From Hungatella sp. (lineage in GTDB: Bacteria; Bacillota; Clostridia; Lachnospirales; Lachnospiraceae), in contig WASS01000005.1 of NCBI GenBank assembly GCA_009712635.1, positions 62,001 through 126,000 of the forward strand: a DNA stretch of 64,000 nt. The letters are read 5' to 3'. Shown in pieces: positions 8,656-17,614 of the stretch. Position 1 is the first letter of the stretch; every line of letters begins with the position of its first letter. The notes below the pieces were generated by a model, which was given only the letters and a program-made list of their open reading frames with translations, was not told the DNA's origin and searched no databases. The position numbers were made by a program, and so were the translations under genes.

Positions 8656-9542
8656 ATACCCAGCAGTTAGAATATGTGATAGCAATTGCAGAGGAAAAGA
8701 ATTTATCAAAAGCTGCAGAAAAGCTTTTTGTTACTCAGCCGGCATTAAGCCAGCAGTTAAAAAAACTGGAGGAAGAGCTTGAGACAAAGCTGTTCTATAA
8801 AGACAAAAACAATTATCTTCTTACCGATGCAGGAAGAATCTATGTCAATGGGGCACAGTATATCCTGAGTCTTTACAGCAACGCTTTAAAAGAGATAGAA
8901 AATTTAAATTATGTGGGAAAAAAGAGGCTCACGATTATATACCGCAACGATATGCTTCCTGTGATTTCAAAAGAAGTGCTGCCTGCTCTTGCTGAGCTGC
9001 ATGAGAATATATTTATAGATACCATCGATGCAGACGGATCTGTTGCAAAAGATTATGTAATGAATGGGATGGCGGATTTAGCAGTTATGGTGACGAAAGA
9101 GCTTTCCCACAGCATGCTGGAATACATTCCCCTAAGGAGAGAAAATCTGATACTGGCAGTGCCGGAAAATCATCCATGCCTGAAACAGCTAAATAAACAT
9201 GCAGTGGATTTTTCCTGGTTTTCCGATGATTCTTTTATTTTAAATCCACCGAAAAGTACCTTCCGCTCCTGCGAAAATAAGATATTTTCAAGCCATCAGT
9301 TCACCCCGTCTATCCTGTGCGAATCCAATGATCTGACGGTGATGAAACATATGGTCAACTGCTACAAGGGAATTGCTTTTTTGCCGGAATCAGTAAGGGA
9401 GGAAGAGGACAACTATGTCTGCCTGCCATTAACCCCTCCCGCCGCCTTTTACATTGTAATTGCCTACCGTAAAAGCAGTGTTCTTTCAAAGCCTGTGAAG
9501 GATCTGATCAAGCTGCTTTTAAAAGCCTGCGAGAATACGTAA
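8652..9542 (+). CDS. LysR-family transcriptional regulator, second of a coupled pair
   Basis: A 296-residue LysR protein with helix-turn-helix NLSKAAEKLFVTQPALSQQL near residues 15-35 and the usual substrate-binding domain. Its ATG overlaps the stop of the preceding LysR gene, which implies coupled synthesis and possibly mixed regulation. It ends 8 bp from the stop of a third LysR gene on the opposite strand, with no terminator visible between them. It differs clearly from its neighbour, so this is not a recent tandem duplication. Confidence 0.87.
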   Translation: MNTQQLEYVIAIAEEKNLSKAAEKLFVTQPALSQQLKKLEEELETKLFYKDKNNYLLTDAGRIYVNGAQYILSLYSNALKEIENLNYVGKKRLTIIYRNDMLPVISKEVLPALAELHENIFIDTIDADGSVAKDYVMNGMADLAVMVTKELSHSMLEYIPLRRENLILAVPENHPCLKQLNKHAVDFSWFSDDSFILNPPKSTFRSCENKIFSSHQFTPSILCESNDLTVMKHMVNCYKGIAFLPESVREEEDNYVCLPLTPPAAFYIVIAYRKSSVLSKPVKDLIKLLLKACENT

Positions 9543-9550
9543 AAACGGGC

Positions 9551-10471
9551 TTAAGCTTGCTGATTCCCTTTTACATAATTGATTGCCAGAGACATAAAAT
9601 GTTTCTCCGGTTTTGTTAAATAGCTGCCTTTTAGATAAGCAATGGACCGCATCCACGTATACCTTGGAGGGACGGTAAAGTAGACAATGGGAGCATCTGG
9701 ATCCACATAAGACTGGGGGAAAAACGCGGGACAAATCTGCTGCCTCACCATATTGAAAACGGTCTGGGTAGAGGCTGATTCAAACAAGATATCAGGGCTG
9801 AAGCCAGCCCGTAAAAACAGCTCATCTGCGATATCCCTCATTCTGGAATCACGGGCGATTAATGCAAAGCTGTCTTCTTTTAAAAGGGTTAAGTCAATTG
9901 TCGGGAAGGTTTTATAGCTGTTTTCTCCTGCCAGGCCGGCAAGAGGATGGGTGGCGGGCAGGCCAAGTACAATGAATTCTTCTGCCATGTCCACGTATTC
10001 GACAGCGGGATTCTTCCGGTTATCGAAATAAGCCAGGCATGCAATAGTCACCTCTTTCTGAAGAAGAAGCTGCTCCATGGTTTTAACCCGGGCTTCTGTA
10101 ATACGGAAGGTGATTTCCGGATAGGCGGCATGAAAGAGAGGGTACACATTGGAAAACATAATGGAGCCCTGTTCCGGCGTATAGGCAAGAGAGATCTCCC
10201 CACGCCGTTCCCCTGAGATATCATGGATGATCTTATAAGTTTCCTGTTTTAAATCCACCATCTGGTGTGCTGTGTTTAAATAAATTCGTCCTGCAACAGT
10301 TGGGACCATGGAATGGCTTTTCCTCTCAAACAGCTGTGTTCCAAGCTCCTTTTCAAGACGGAGAAGCTGCTGGTTTAGGGCTGACTGGGTGAGGTATAAT
10401 TTTTGTGCTGCTTTTGATATACTTTTTTCCTGTTCAATGGCAATGATGTTATCAATCTGGCGTAAGTCCAT
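9551..10471 (-). CDS. LysR-family transcriptional regulator
   Basis: A 306-residue LysR protein with helix-turn-helix SISKAAQKLYLTQSALNQQL at residues 16-35 and a C-terminal effector domain. It is convergent with the LysR pair and divergent from the PrpR-like gene at 10618. The 146-bp divergent spacer is strongly AT-rich and could hold its operator. Its target could be the PrpR-like regulator or its own gene. Confidence 0.87.
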   Translation of the reverse strand: MDLRQIDNIIAIEQEKSISKAAQKLYLTQSALNQQLLRLEKELGTQLFERKSHSMVPTVAGRIYLNTAHQMVDLKQETYKIIHDISGERRGEISLAYTPEQGSIMFSNVYPLFHAAYPEITFRITEARVKTMEQLLLQKEVTIACLAYFDNRKNPAVEYVDMAEEFIVLGLPATHPLAGLAGENSYKTFPTIDLTLLKEDSFALIARDSRMRDIADELFLRAGFSPDILFESASTQTVFNMVRQQICPAFFPQSYVDPDAPIVYFTVPPRYTWMRSIAYLKGSYLTKPEKHFMSLAINYVKGNQQA

Positions 10472-10617
10472 AATACCCTCCTTGATCTATTAAAAAAAAT
10501 TAGCAAAAGTTATAAAACAATAAATTGAAATAATATTATGATGCAATTATAATAAACATAATACAAATTATCAATATTAAAATATGCAACATTTAAAAAA
10601 CTGAAATGAGGACACAT

Positions 10618-12525
10618 ATGGAGCAAATTGCAATTCTTCTTCCAAGGCAGACTATTTTAAAATATGCCCAGAATGTTCTGGAAAAAGAAAAAACAGAGGT
10701 TCAGCTTTTAAAGGTAGTGGATAATTCCAATGCGGTTACAGAAGCAAAAGCGGCAATTGAGGCAGGTGCCCGTGTGATCATTGCCAGAGGACTGCAGGCT
10801 ACCATCATTAAAGAAAGTTTCAATATTCCGGTTGTGGAAATGCCCATTACGGTACGTGAAATCGGATTTATGATTTTAAAAGCAAAGAATATGCTGAAAA
10901 AAGATCATCCTTCCATTGGGATTGTAGCATTTGAAAACATGTTTGAAAGTCTGGATGAGCTGGACGAACTGTTTGATTTTGATCTGCACTTTTATAACCT
11001 GAATGAACTGGAAGATACGAGAAACTTAGTCAGTCAGGCTATTATGGACGGTGTGGACTTAATTATCGGCGGAGTAAAAAGCAATCAGATAGCAATTGAG
11101 ATTGGATTTCCCAGCCTGTTTATGGAAACGGGGGAGGAGTCCATTCAGAAGGCACTTCATCTGGCTGTTCATATGCTGGAGCTGGCAGAACAGGAAAAAC
11201 ACAATAAGGCTCAGATTGCGACGATTCTTGATACATCCTTTAGCGGAATTATTAAGATTAATGCTTATCAGGAGATTGTGGCAGTAAACCGGGTAATTGA
11301 GCAGCTGTTGGGGAAATCAACCAGCGAAGTAATCGGTTTTCCCATTGACAAGGTATTTGACGGAATTGATACAGAAAGTATTAATGGGATTTTAAGCGGA
11401 AGGGAAGAACTGTATTCCACATCATTTTCCATAAAAAATCAGCTGCTGATGGTAATCGGTGCGCCTATTCAGTACGACGGACATTACAGCGGAGCCATAT
11501 TGACCTGCCATAAGGTTCGGACAGCAGAGCGGGAGGAAGCGTTAGATTCAGGAGCTAAGCTGGCAGGCGGTCATCTGGCAGGCCATAATTTCCATCATAT
11601 TCTGAGAGAGTCCGTGGAGATGAAACGGTGCATAAAGCTGGCAAGAGCTTATGGCATTTCCAAAAGCCCGGTTTTTATATATGGGGAGACCGGTACGGAA
11701 AAAGAAATCTTCGCGGAAGCAATTCATAATAACAGTCCTCAAAAGGGAGGCCCGTTTATCCATATCAACTGCAGCACATTATCACCAGAGGAACAGAAAC
11801 AGGTTCTGTTTGGTTTTGGAGAGGAAAACAGGAAAAAGCCGGTCAGTGCTCTGGAAGCTGCAGCCTTTGGAACGGTGTATTTAGAAGAGGTGGACCGGCT
11901 GTCACCGGAGTGTCAGTACCTGCTTTTTAAAGGGGTCCGGGACCGGTTATTCTGGGACCGGGATTCTATGGTAAAGCGTGTTCTGCCGGTCAGACTGATT
12001 GCATCTGCCGGAAACAAACTGGCAGTACTTGTGAAACAGGGGAAATTCCGGGAGGATTTATATTTCTATCTGTCTGCTTTGGAAATTTCCCTTCCTCCCA
12101 TTAGGAAAGAGCCAGAAGAAATCCGCCGCTTTACCCGCCTGTATCTTGAAAAATACAACACTGCCTATTCCAGATACGTGGAAATCAGTGAGGCTGCCCT
12201 GAGTGTCATGGAAGAATACTTCTGGGAAGGAAATCTATTGCAGCTGGAGAGCTTCTGCGAACGGCTGGTCCTCACAGCCCACAGAAGAAAAGTGGAGGAG
12301 GGGATGGTTCAGAATCTGTTACAGGAGCTCTATCCCGTCACCAGAGATGACAATGGAAGCGGACAGAATGTAAGAAACCAGAATCCGGAAGCCCTTCGCA
12401 TTGAGATGTTGATGGAGCATTTTAACGGCAGAAGGACGGAGGTAGCAGAAGCGATGAAGATCAGTACGACTACATTGTGGAGGAAAATGAAACGTTACGG
12501 GATTGGAAACAGCTATGACGTATAG
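10618..12525 (+). CDS. PrpR-like regulator with degenerate AAA+ domain
   Basis: A 635-residue regulator. The domains in order are a PrpR N-terminal sensor fold (about 20-185), a PAS-like domain (about 205-300), an AAA+-like domain (about 320-540) and a Fis-type helix-turn-helix (SISTTTLWRKMKRY-like, near 610-630). The Walker A reads GETGTEKE, with Glu where the family has Gly before the Lys. The GAFTGA sigma-54 loop is absent, and Walker B is VYLEEVDRL. The ATG at 10618 is preferred over the one at 10606 because AATGAGG lies about 7 bp upstream. It stands directly before the gudD operon and is paralogous to the truncated gene at the window start, so it probably controls aldarate genes independently of sigma-54 (inference). 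Confidence 0.83.
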   Translation: MEQIAILLPRQTILKYAQNVLEKEKTEVQLLKVVDNSNAVTEAKAAIEAGARVIIARGLQATIIKESFNIPVVEMPITVREIGFMILKAKNMLKKDHPSIGIVAFENMFESLDELDELFDFDLHFYNLNELEDTRNLVSQAIMDGVDLIIGGVKSNQIAIEIGFPSLFMETGEESIQKALHLAVHMLELAEQEKHNKAQIATILDTSFSGIIKINAYQEIVAVNRVIEQLLGKSTSEVIGFPIDKVFDGIDTESINGILSGREELYSTSFSIKNQLLMVIGAPIQYDGHYSGAILTCHKVRTAEREEALDSGAKLAGGHLAGHNFHHILRESVEMKRCIKLARAYGISKSPVFIYGETGTEKEIFAEAIHNNSPQKGGPFIHINCSTLSPEEQKQVLFGFGEENRKKPVSALEAAAFGTVYLEEVDRLSPECQYLLFKGVRDRLFWDRDSMVKRVLPVRLIASAGNKLAVLVKQGKFREDLYFYLSALEISLPPIRKEPEEIRRFTRLYLEKYNTAYSRYVEISEAALSVMEEYFWEGNLLQLESFCERLVLTAHRRKVEEGMVQNLLQELYPVTRDDNGSGQNVRNQNPEALRIEMLMEHFNGRRTEVAEAMKISTTTLWRKMKRYGIGNSYDV

Positions 12526-12557
12526 CACAGATCAGAATGCTTTTTGTATACAATGCG

Positions 12558-12590
12558 CAGGGATTGCAAATAATTGCAATCCCTGTTTCA
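12558..12590 (+). terminator. Probable terminator after the PrpR-like gene
   Basis: A perfect 12-bp stem (12558-12569 with 12574-12585) has a 4-nt loop and is followed by a short, weak T run. It separates the regulator from the gudD promoter region. Confidence 0.6.
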
Positions 12591-12672
12591 ATATTTGAAA
12601 GAATAAGAAATATGACAAAAAAAGACAAAATGCTTGTTGCGTCTGTCAATAGAAGGCAGGAAAAAAGAACGT

Positions 12673-12678
12673 TATAAT
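12673..12678 (+). promoter_or_regulatory. Candidate -10 box of the gudD operon promoter
   Basis: A consensus TATAAT lies 45 bp before the gudD start. No good -35 hexamer stands 16-18 bp upstream, which suggests an activator-dependent promoter, consistent with the neighbouring PrpR-like and LysR regulators. No sigma-54 type GG-N10-GC promoter was found here. Confidence 0.45.
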
Positions 12679-12722
12679 CAACTGTATAAGTCAAAAATGG
12701 TGATTGATAAAGGAGATAAAAA

Positions 12723-14051
12723 ATGACACCAGTGATAACTAAAATGGAAGTTTATCCAGTAGCAGGAAAAGACTGCATGGAACTAAATTTAAGCGGAGCT
12801 CATGCACCTTTCTTCACAAGAAATATTGTGGTTTTGTATGCGGATAACGGCGAAATGGGAGTAGGAGAGGTACCTGGAGGAAAGAAGATTACCGATGCAC
12901 TTTCAGAGTGTGTGCCCCTTGTAACAGGTACAAAAATCAGCGAATACAAGAGCACCCTTTTAAAAGTTAAGGAATATCTGGATTCCAAAGGGGAAACAGA
13001 TGTCAGAGGGAACCAGACATTTGATTTACGGACTGGAGTTCATGTATTAACAGCCATTGAAGCTCCCTGTCTGGATCTTCTGGGAAAATATCTGGAGGTT
13101 CCGGTATGTGAGCTGTTAGGCGAAGGAAAACAGAGAGACAGTGTACGTATGCTGGGGTATTTATTCTTTGTGGGAGACAGAAATAAAACAGATCTTCCCT
13201 ATGATTCTGAACCGGATGCAGACTGCGAGTGGTACCGGATCCGTCATGAGGAGGCTCTTACTGCCGATCAGATTGTGGCATTTGCAAAGGCAACCAGAGA
13301 AAAGTACGGATTCCAGGACTTTAAGTTAAAAGGCGGCGTACTTCCTGGTAATGAAGAGATGGATGTGATCCGTGAATTAAAGAAAGCATTTCCCGATGCA
13401 CGGATTGATTTAGATCCCAACGGCGGCTGGCTTCTTAAAGAGGCTGTGGAGTATGTAAAAGGAATGCAGGGGATTTTAACTTACTGTGAAGATCCATGCG
13501 GAGCAGAAGGTGTTTATTCCGGAAGAGAGATTGTCAGCGAATTCCGCCGCCGCACCGGTTTCCCTACGGCCACCAATATGATAGCAACAGACTGGAGAGA
13601 AGTGGGGCATTCCCTGCAATCCCAAGCTGTGGACATCATACTGGCTGACCCCCATTTCTGGACCATGAATGGTTCTGTCCGGGTTGCACAGATGTGCCAT
13701 GATTTTGGCTATACATGGGGTTCCCACTCCAACAACCATTTTGACATTTCTCTTGCCATGTTCACTCAGGTAGGAGCGGCAGCTCCAGGTGAGTACAACG
13801 CACTTGATACCCACTGGATCTGGCAGGAGGGAATAGAACGCCTTACAAAAGAACCCCTTCAGATTGTAAACGGCTGTGTGAAGGTTCCAAAGAAACCAGG
13901 ACTTGGTATTGAAGCGGATCTGGAGCAGATTAAGAAGGCTCACCAGCTGTACCTGGACCACTGCCTGGGAGGAAGAGATGATGCCATGGGAATGCAGTAT
14001 TTAATTCCAGGCTGGAAATTTAATCCGAAAAAACCTTGTCTCGTACGTTGA
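12723..14051 (+). CDS. gudD: Glucarate dehydratase
   Basis: A 442-residue member of the enolase superfamily, which dehydrates D-glucarate (and L-idarate) to 5-keto-4-deoxyglucarate. By counting, the acid/base and metal residues are all present: KLK (K201/K203), D231 in DPNGGW, E256 in CEDPCG, N285 in [10 protein letters not shown]309 in LADPHFW and H335 in GSHSNNHFD. The C-terminus [13 protein letters not shown] resembles E. coli GudD closely. AAAGGAG precedes the ATG. It heads a gene set with a paralogue and the TctBAC transporter. Confidence 0.93.
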   Translation: MTPVITKMEVYPVAGKDCMELNLSGAHAPFFTRNIVVLYADNGEMGVGEVPGGKKITDALSECVPLVTGTKISEYKSTLLKVKEYLDSKGETDVRGNQTFDLRTGVHVLTAIEAPCLDLLGKYLEVPVCELLGEGKQRDSVRMLGYLFFVGDRNKTDLPYDSEPDADCEWYRIRHEEALTADQIVAFAKATREKYGFQDFKLKGGVLPGNEEMDVIRELKKAFPDARIDLDPNGGWLLKEAVEYVKGMQGILTYCEDPCGAEGVYSGREIVSEFRRRTGFPTATNMIATDWREVGHSLQSQAVDIILADPHFWTMNGSVRVAQMCHDFGYTWGSHSNNHFDISLAMFTQVGAAAPGEYNALDTHWIWQEGIERLTKEPLQIVNGCVKVPKKPGLGIEADLEQIKKAHQLYLDHCLGGRDDAMGMQYLIPGWKFNPKKPCLVR

Positions 14052-14099
14052 TTTTAACGAATTATTAACATTACTTATTGCTGCGATCGGTATTAATTA

Positions 14100-14129
14100 T
14101 TGGATTTATGGAAATTTAGTTGGTATAAT
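14100..14129 (+). promoter_or_regulatory. Candidate promoter between gudD and its paralogue
   Basis: TTGGAT (14100-14105) and TATAAT (14124-14129) are 18 bp apart in the 145-bp gap after gudD. A start near 14136 would let the second dehydratase and the tct genes be expressed apart from gudD. It also rules out the upstream ATG at 14128 as a translation start. Confidence 0.5.
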
Positions 14130-14196
14130 GCATGTGAAAACAAGATTGAATGAATTAAAAAATGTGCAATATAACCAAAGAAAGGAAAAGAAACAT

Positions 14197-15549
14197 ATGG
14201 AGCACTCAGGAACGCCAATCGTGACAGAAATGCAGGTCATTCCAGTTGCTGGTTATGACAGCATGCTGATGACGTTAAGCGGAGCTCATGCACCGTGGTT
14301 TACCAGAAATCTGGTGATATTAAAGGACAGTGCGGGGAATACCGGAATTGGTGAGATACACGGAGGAGATTATACCTGTGAGGCATTAAGAAGCTGCACA
14401 CCTCTGGTGGTCGGCCAGCAGATCGGAAAATACCGTGGGATCTTAAACGCAATACATAGAGCAGGAACAAGAGCAGAAGAAGATGATGGAGAGGGAATCC
14501 AGACTCTTGACATCAGCAAACTGAAATTTGTTGTAAAAGCAGAATGGGCGATTGAATGCGCACTCCTGGATCTTTTAGGACAGCACTTAGGGGTTCCCAT
14601 GTGTGAACTTTTAGGAGAGGGAAAGCAGAGGAATCAGGTAGAGACACTGGGATATTTATTCTACGTCAGCGATAAGGAAAAAGCACTACATGAACTTCCA
14701 TATGTTGATGAGAGCGGCAGTAAAGATCCCTGGTTCCGCCTACGCCGCATGGAGATGCTTACGCCGGAACGCATTGTAGAACAGGCAGAGGTACTTCATG
14801 AGAAATACGGTTTTAAAAACTTTAAACTAAAAGGCGGTGTGCTTTCCGGCTGTGAAGAGATGGAAGCGGTATGTGCACTGAAGCAGGCGTTTCCTGAAGG
14901 ACGTATCAACATAGATCCCAATGGGGCATGGAGTTTAAAAGAGGCAGTTGACCTTTGTAAGCCGATGGAGGGAATCTTAACTTACGTAGAAGACCCCTGC
15001 GGACCGGAATCCGGTTTCTCCAGCAGAGAGATTATGGCAGAATTTAAAAATGCCGTGAATCTGCCGGTAGCAACCAACATGATTGCGACAGACTGGAGAC
15101 AGTTTTATCATTCAACGGCATTAAAGGCGGTGGATATCGTTCTGGCTGATCCTCATTTCTGGGGGTTTGAGGGAAGTGTAAGAATGGCGCAGATTTTAAA
15201 TGACTGGGGTCTGACATGGGGAAGTCATTCCAACAATCATTTTGATATTACACTGACGGCATTTGCCCATGTAGGGGCAGCAGCACCGGGAAATCCAACC
15301 GCACTTGATACCCACTGGATCTGGCAGGATGGTCAGAATCTCTTAAATGATACTCCGTCTATTAAAAACGGGTATTTAGAAGTTCCTGACAAACCGGGGC
15401 TTGGCGTAACCATAAATATGGAGCGGGTTATGGAGGCGAATGCATTATATAACAGCCTTCCCTCTCATGACAGGGATGACGCTCTGGCGATGCAGTACTT
15501 AATACCAGGCTGGAAATATGACTGTAAAAAGCCGGCACTGGTAAGATAA
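14197..15549 (+). CDS. gudX: Glucarate dehydratase-related protein (GudX-like)
   Basis: A 450-residue enolase-superfamily protein similar to GudD along its whole length. The metal and acid/base residues seem kept: KLK at 210-212, D240 in DPNGAW, E265 in VEDPCG, N in ATNMIATDW and H in GSHSNNHFD. It carries an insertion of about 10-15 acidic residues near 90-105 (GTRAEEDDGEG) that GudD lacks. The ATG at 14197 follows AGAAAGGAAAAG and matches the family N-terminus. It may act on another aldarate such as galactarate, or assist GudD as a GudX-type partner. The symbol is by analogy. Confidence 0.78.
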   Translation: MEHSGTPIVTEMQVIPVAGYDSMLMTLSGAHAPWFTRNLVILKDSAGNTGIGEIHGGDYTCEALRSCTPLVVGQQIGKYRGILNAIHRAGTRAEEDDGEGIQTLDISKLKFVVKAEWAIECALLDLLGQHLGVPMCELLGEGKQRNQVETLGYLFYVSDKEKALHELPYVDESGSKDPWFRLRRMEMLTPERIVEQAEVLHEKYGFKNFKLKGGVLSGCEEMEAVCALKQAFPEGRINIDPNGAWSLKEAVDLCKPMEGILTYVEDPCGPESGFSSREIMAEFKNAVNLPVATNMIATDWRQFYHSTALKAVDIVLADPHFWGFEGSVRMAQILNDWGLTWGSHSNNHFDITLTAFAHVGAAAPGNPTALDTHWIWQDGQNLLNDTPSIKNGYLEVPDKPGLGVTINMERVMEANALYNSLPSHDRDDALAMQYLIPGWKYDCKKPALVR

Positions 15550-15566
15550 AAGGAGGAGGTCAGTCA

Positions 15567-16064
15567 ATGTTTATTAAAAAATATGGGGATATGATTGTCG
15601 GCGGATTTTTTATGGTTTTATCTGCTGGAATGATGATCATGGCAAAGATGCTGCCAAAATCAAAGATCATGGATATCGGACCGGATTTCATGCCGATGTG
15701 TATTGGAATTGTGACCTTTGCTCTGGCAGCAGCCCTGGCATTTTTAAATGTGAAAAATTTAAAAGCCAGAAAAGAAGAAGCTGAAAAAATGGAAAAGGAG
15801 GATCTGGATTACAAACGGATGCTGATCAGTTTTATCCTGATTCTGATTTATGTTTACCTGCTTCAGCCAGTTGGTTTTATTGTTACTACAATTCTTTACC
15901 TGCCATTCCAGATGTATGCGCTGGCACCTGATGAGAAAAAGACAAAAAAAGATATCATACAGCTGGCCGTAACTTCCGTTATATTTACCTTTGTGGTATT
16001 TTTCCTGTTCCGTTATGGATTCAAGATCATATTACCTGCTGGTATTTTCACCATTAATTTATAG
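15567..16064 (+). CDS. tctB: Tripartite tricarboxylate transporter, small membrane subunit
   Basis: A 165-residue TctB-family protein with four hydrophobic segments (near residues 8-28, 42-62, 84-104 and 125-160), the usual length and topology. It is followed after 11 bp by TctA and then by the TctC binding protein, so the full transporter is present in the order B-A-C. AAAGGAGGAGG precedes the ATG. With gudD upstream, the cargo is probably glucarate/galactarate rather than citrate (inference from context). Confidence 0.87.
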   Translation: MFIKKYGDMIVGGFFMVLSAGMMIMAKMLPKSKIMDIGPDFMPMCIGIVTFALAAALAFLNVKNLKARKEEAEKMEKEDLDYKRMLISFILILIYVYLLQPVGFIVTTILYLPFQMYALAPDEKKTKKDIIQLAVTSVIFTFVVFFLFRYGFKIILPAGIFTINL

Positions 16065-16075
16065 GAGGGGAAGCT

Positions 16076-17596
16076 ATGAACGCATTAATTTCATTAGGTA
16101 ACGCATATGTAAGAATTTTTACTCCGTCTTCTCTTTTACTGATGGCAGCAGGCGTGAGTGTGGGAATTGTGTTCGGTTCCATACCTGGGTTATCAGCTTC
16201 CATGGCTGTGGCGCTGTTTCTGCCTCTGACATTCAGCATGTCCCCTTCCATGGGTATGAATATGCTGGTTGCTGTTTACATCGGAGGAATATCAGGCGGT
16301 TTGATTTCAGCGATTCTGTTAAATATGCCAGGTACGGCATCTTCTATCGCTACCTGTTTTGATGGATATCCCATGGCGCAAAAAGGAGAGGCAGGAAAGG
16401 CGCTGGGATTTGGAATTGTATTTTCCTTTCTTGGATCGGTCTTTTCCTTTATTATTTTAACATTCTGCGCTCCGTTACTTGCAAATATTGCATTAAAATT
16501 CACTCCGGCTGAAAACTTTGGTATCTCATTTTTTGCCCTTACCATGGTTGCAGTACTGGCTTCCGGTTCTATGCTAAAGGGGGTTTTAGCTGGAATGCTG
16601 GGACTGATTTTTTCACTGGTTGGAATGGCGCCCATTGACGGAACCGCACGTTTTACCTTTGGCTCCAGTTCATTGATGGCAGGGTATGATACCCTTCCGA
16701 CTCTGATCGGTATATTCGCCATATCTGAAATCCTTATCACGGCAGAATCCATGGGACATGGAAAGATGGAGACAATTAAGATGAAACCCATCAAAGGATT
16801 CGGCTTTACCTGGAATGAATTTGTTTATCAGATTCCAAACGCCATTCGTTCCGCTCTCATCGGAACAGGAATCGGTATTCTACCAGGAATCGGCGGAAGT
16901 ACATCAGGAATGCTTGCCTATGTAACGGCTAAAAACATGTCTAAGCACCCGGAGGAATTTGGAAAAGGCTGCCCTGACGGAATCGTAGCAACGGAAACAG
17001 CCAACAACGCCACGATCGGAGGAGCGATGATCCCTCTTCTGGTCCTTGGAATTCCGGGAGATGGAGTAACAGCCATGATGCTTGGGGGATTTTTAATTCA
17101 TGGCTTATCTGCAGGACCTCTTCTGTTTGTTAAAAATGCAGATGTCGTATACGGAATTTTTGCAGCCTGTATGATCTGTATTACTATGATGCTTTTAATC
17201 GAATTCTTTGGAATCAAGGTATTCGTACAGCTGTTAAAGATACCGAAACACATCCTGATGCCTCTGATCCTGGTTTTATGCTGTGTGGGTGCTTATGCAA
17301 CCAACAACCGGATCTTTGACGTACAGTCCATACTTCTCTTTGGACTGGTAGGATACTTATATCATAAGTTCAGACTGCCAACCACACCGTTTGTATTATG
17401 CTTCCTCATAGGAAAAATGCTGGAGACATATCTCCGAAGAGGAATCATGCAGTACAAATCATTTGGAGCTTTCTTCCAGAGACCGATTTTTGACGCATTC
17501 TTTTTTGTGGCAATCGGAGTAGTGGTTTGGTCAGTTTATAAAGAATATAAAATGTACTTAAACAAAAAAGCGGTGAAGGCATCTGAACAATCATAA
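16076..17596 (+). CDS. tctA: Tripartite tricarboxylate transporter, large permease subunit
   Basis: A 506-residue TctA permease with about eleven to twelve membrane segments. The family signatures GSIPGLSASMAVALFLPLT (near 37-55), YIGGISGGLISAILLNMPGT and GILPGIGGSTSGM are visible. It forms the channel part of the secondary, binding-protein-dependent transporter. TAGGAGGGGAAGC precedes the ATG. It is 11 bp after tctB and 18 bp before tctC, clearly in one operon. Confidence 0.93.
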   Translation: MNALISLGNAYVRIFTPSSLLLMAAGVSVGIVFGSIPGLSASMAVALFLPLTFSMSPSMGMNMLVAVYIGGISGGLISAILLNMPGTASSIATCFDGYPMAQKGEAGKALGFGIVFSFLGSVFSFIILTFCAPLLANIALKFTPAENFGISFFALTMVAVLASGSMLKGVLAGMLGLIFSLVGMAPIDGTARFTFGSSSLMAGYDTLPTLIGIFAISEILITAESMGHGKMETIKMKPIKGFGFTWNEFVYQIPNAIRSALIGTGIGILPGIGGSTSGMLAYVTAKNMSKHPEEFGKGCPDGIVATETANNATIGGAMIPLLVLGIPGDGVTAMMLGGFLIHGLSAGPLLFVKNADVVYGIFAACMICITMMLLIEFFGIKVFVQLLKIPKHILMPLILVLCCVGAYATNNRIFDVQSILLFGLVGYLYHKFRLPTTPFVLCFLIGKMLETYLRRGIMQYKSFGAFFQRPIFDAFFFVAIGVVVWSVYKEYKMYLNKKAVKASEQS

Positions 17597-17614
17597 CAAA
17601 GGAGAGCAAAAACT

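Noticed and set aside
12526-12722. Search for a sigma-54 promoter before gudD
   Set aside because: No TGGCAC-N5-TTGC-like sequence was seen, and the nearby PrpR-like proteins lack the GAFTGA motif.
14128-14196. Upstream in-frame ATG for the GudX-like gene
   Set aside because: It overlaps the TATAAT box of a candidate promoter and lacks a ribosome binding site; ATG 14197 matches the family N-terminus.
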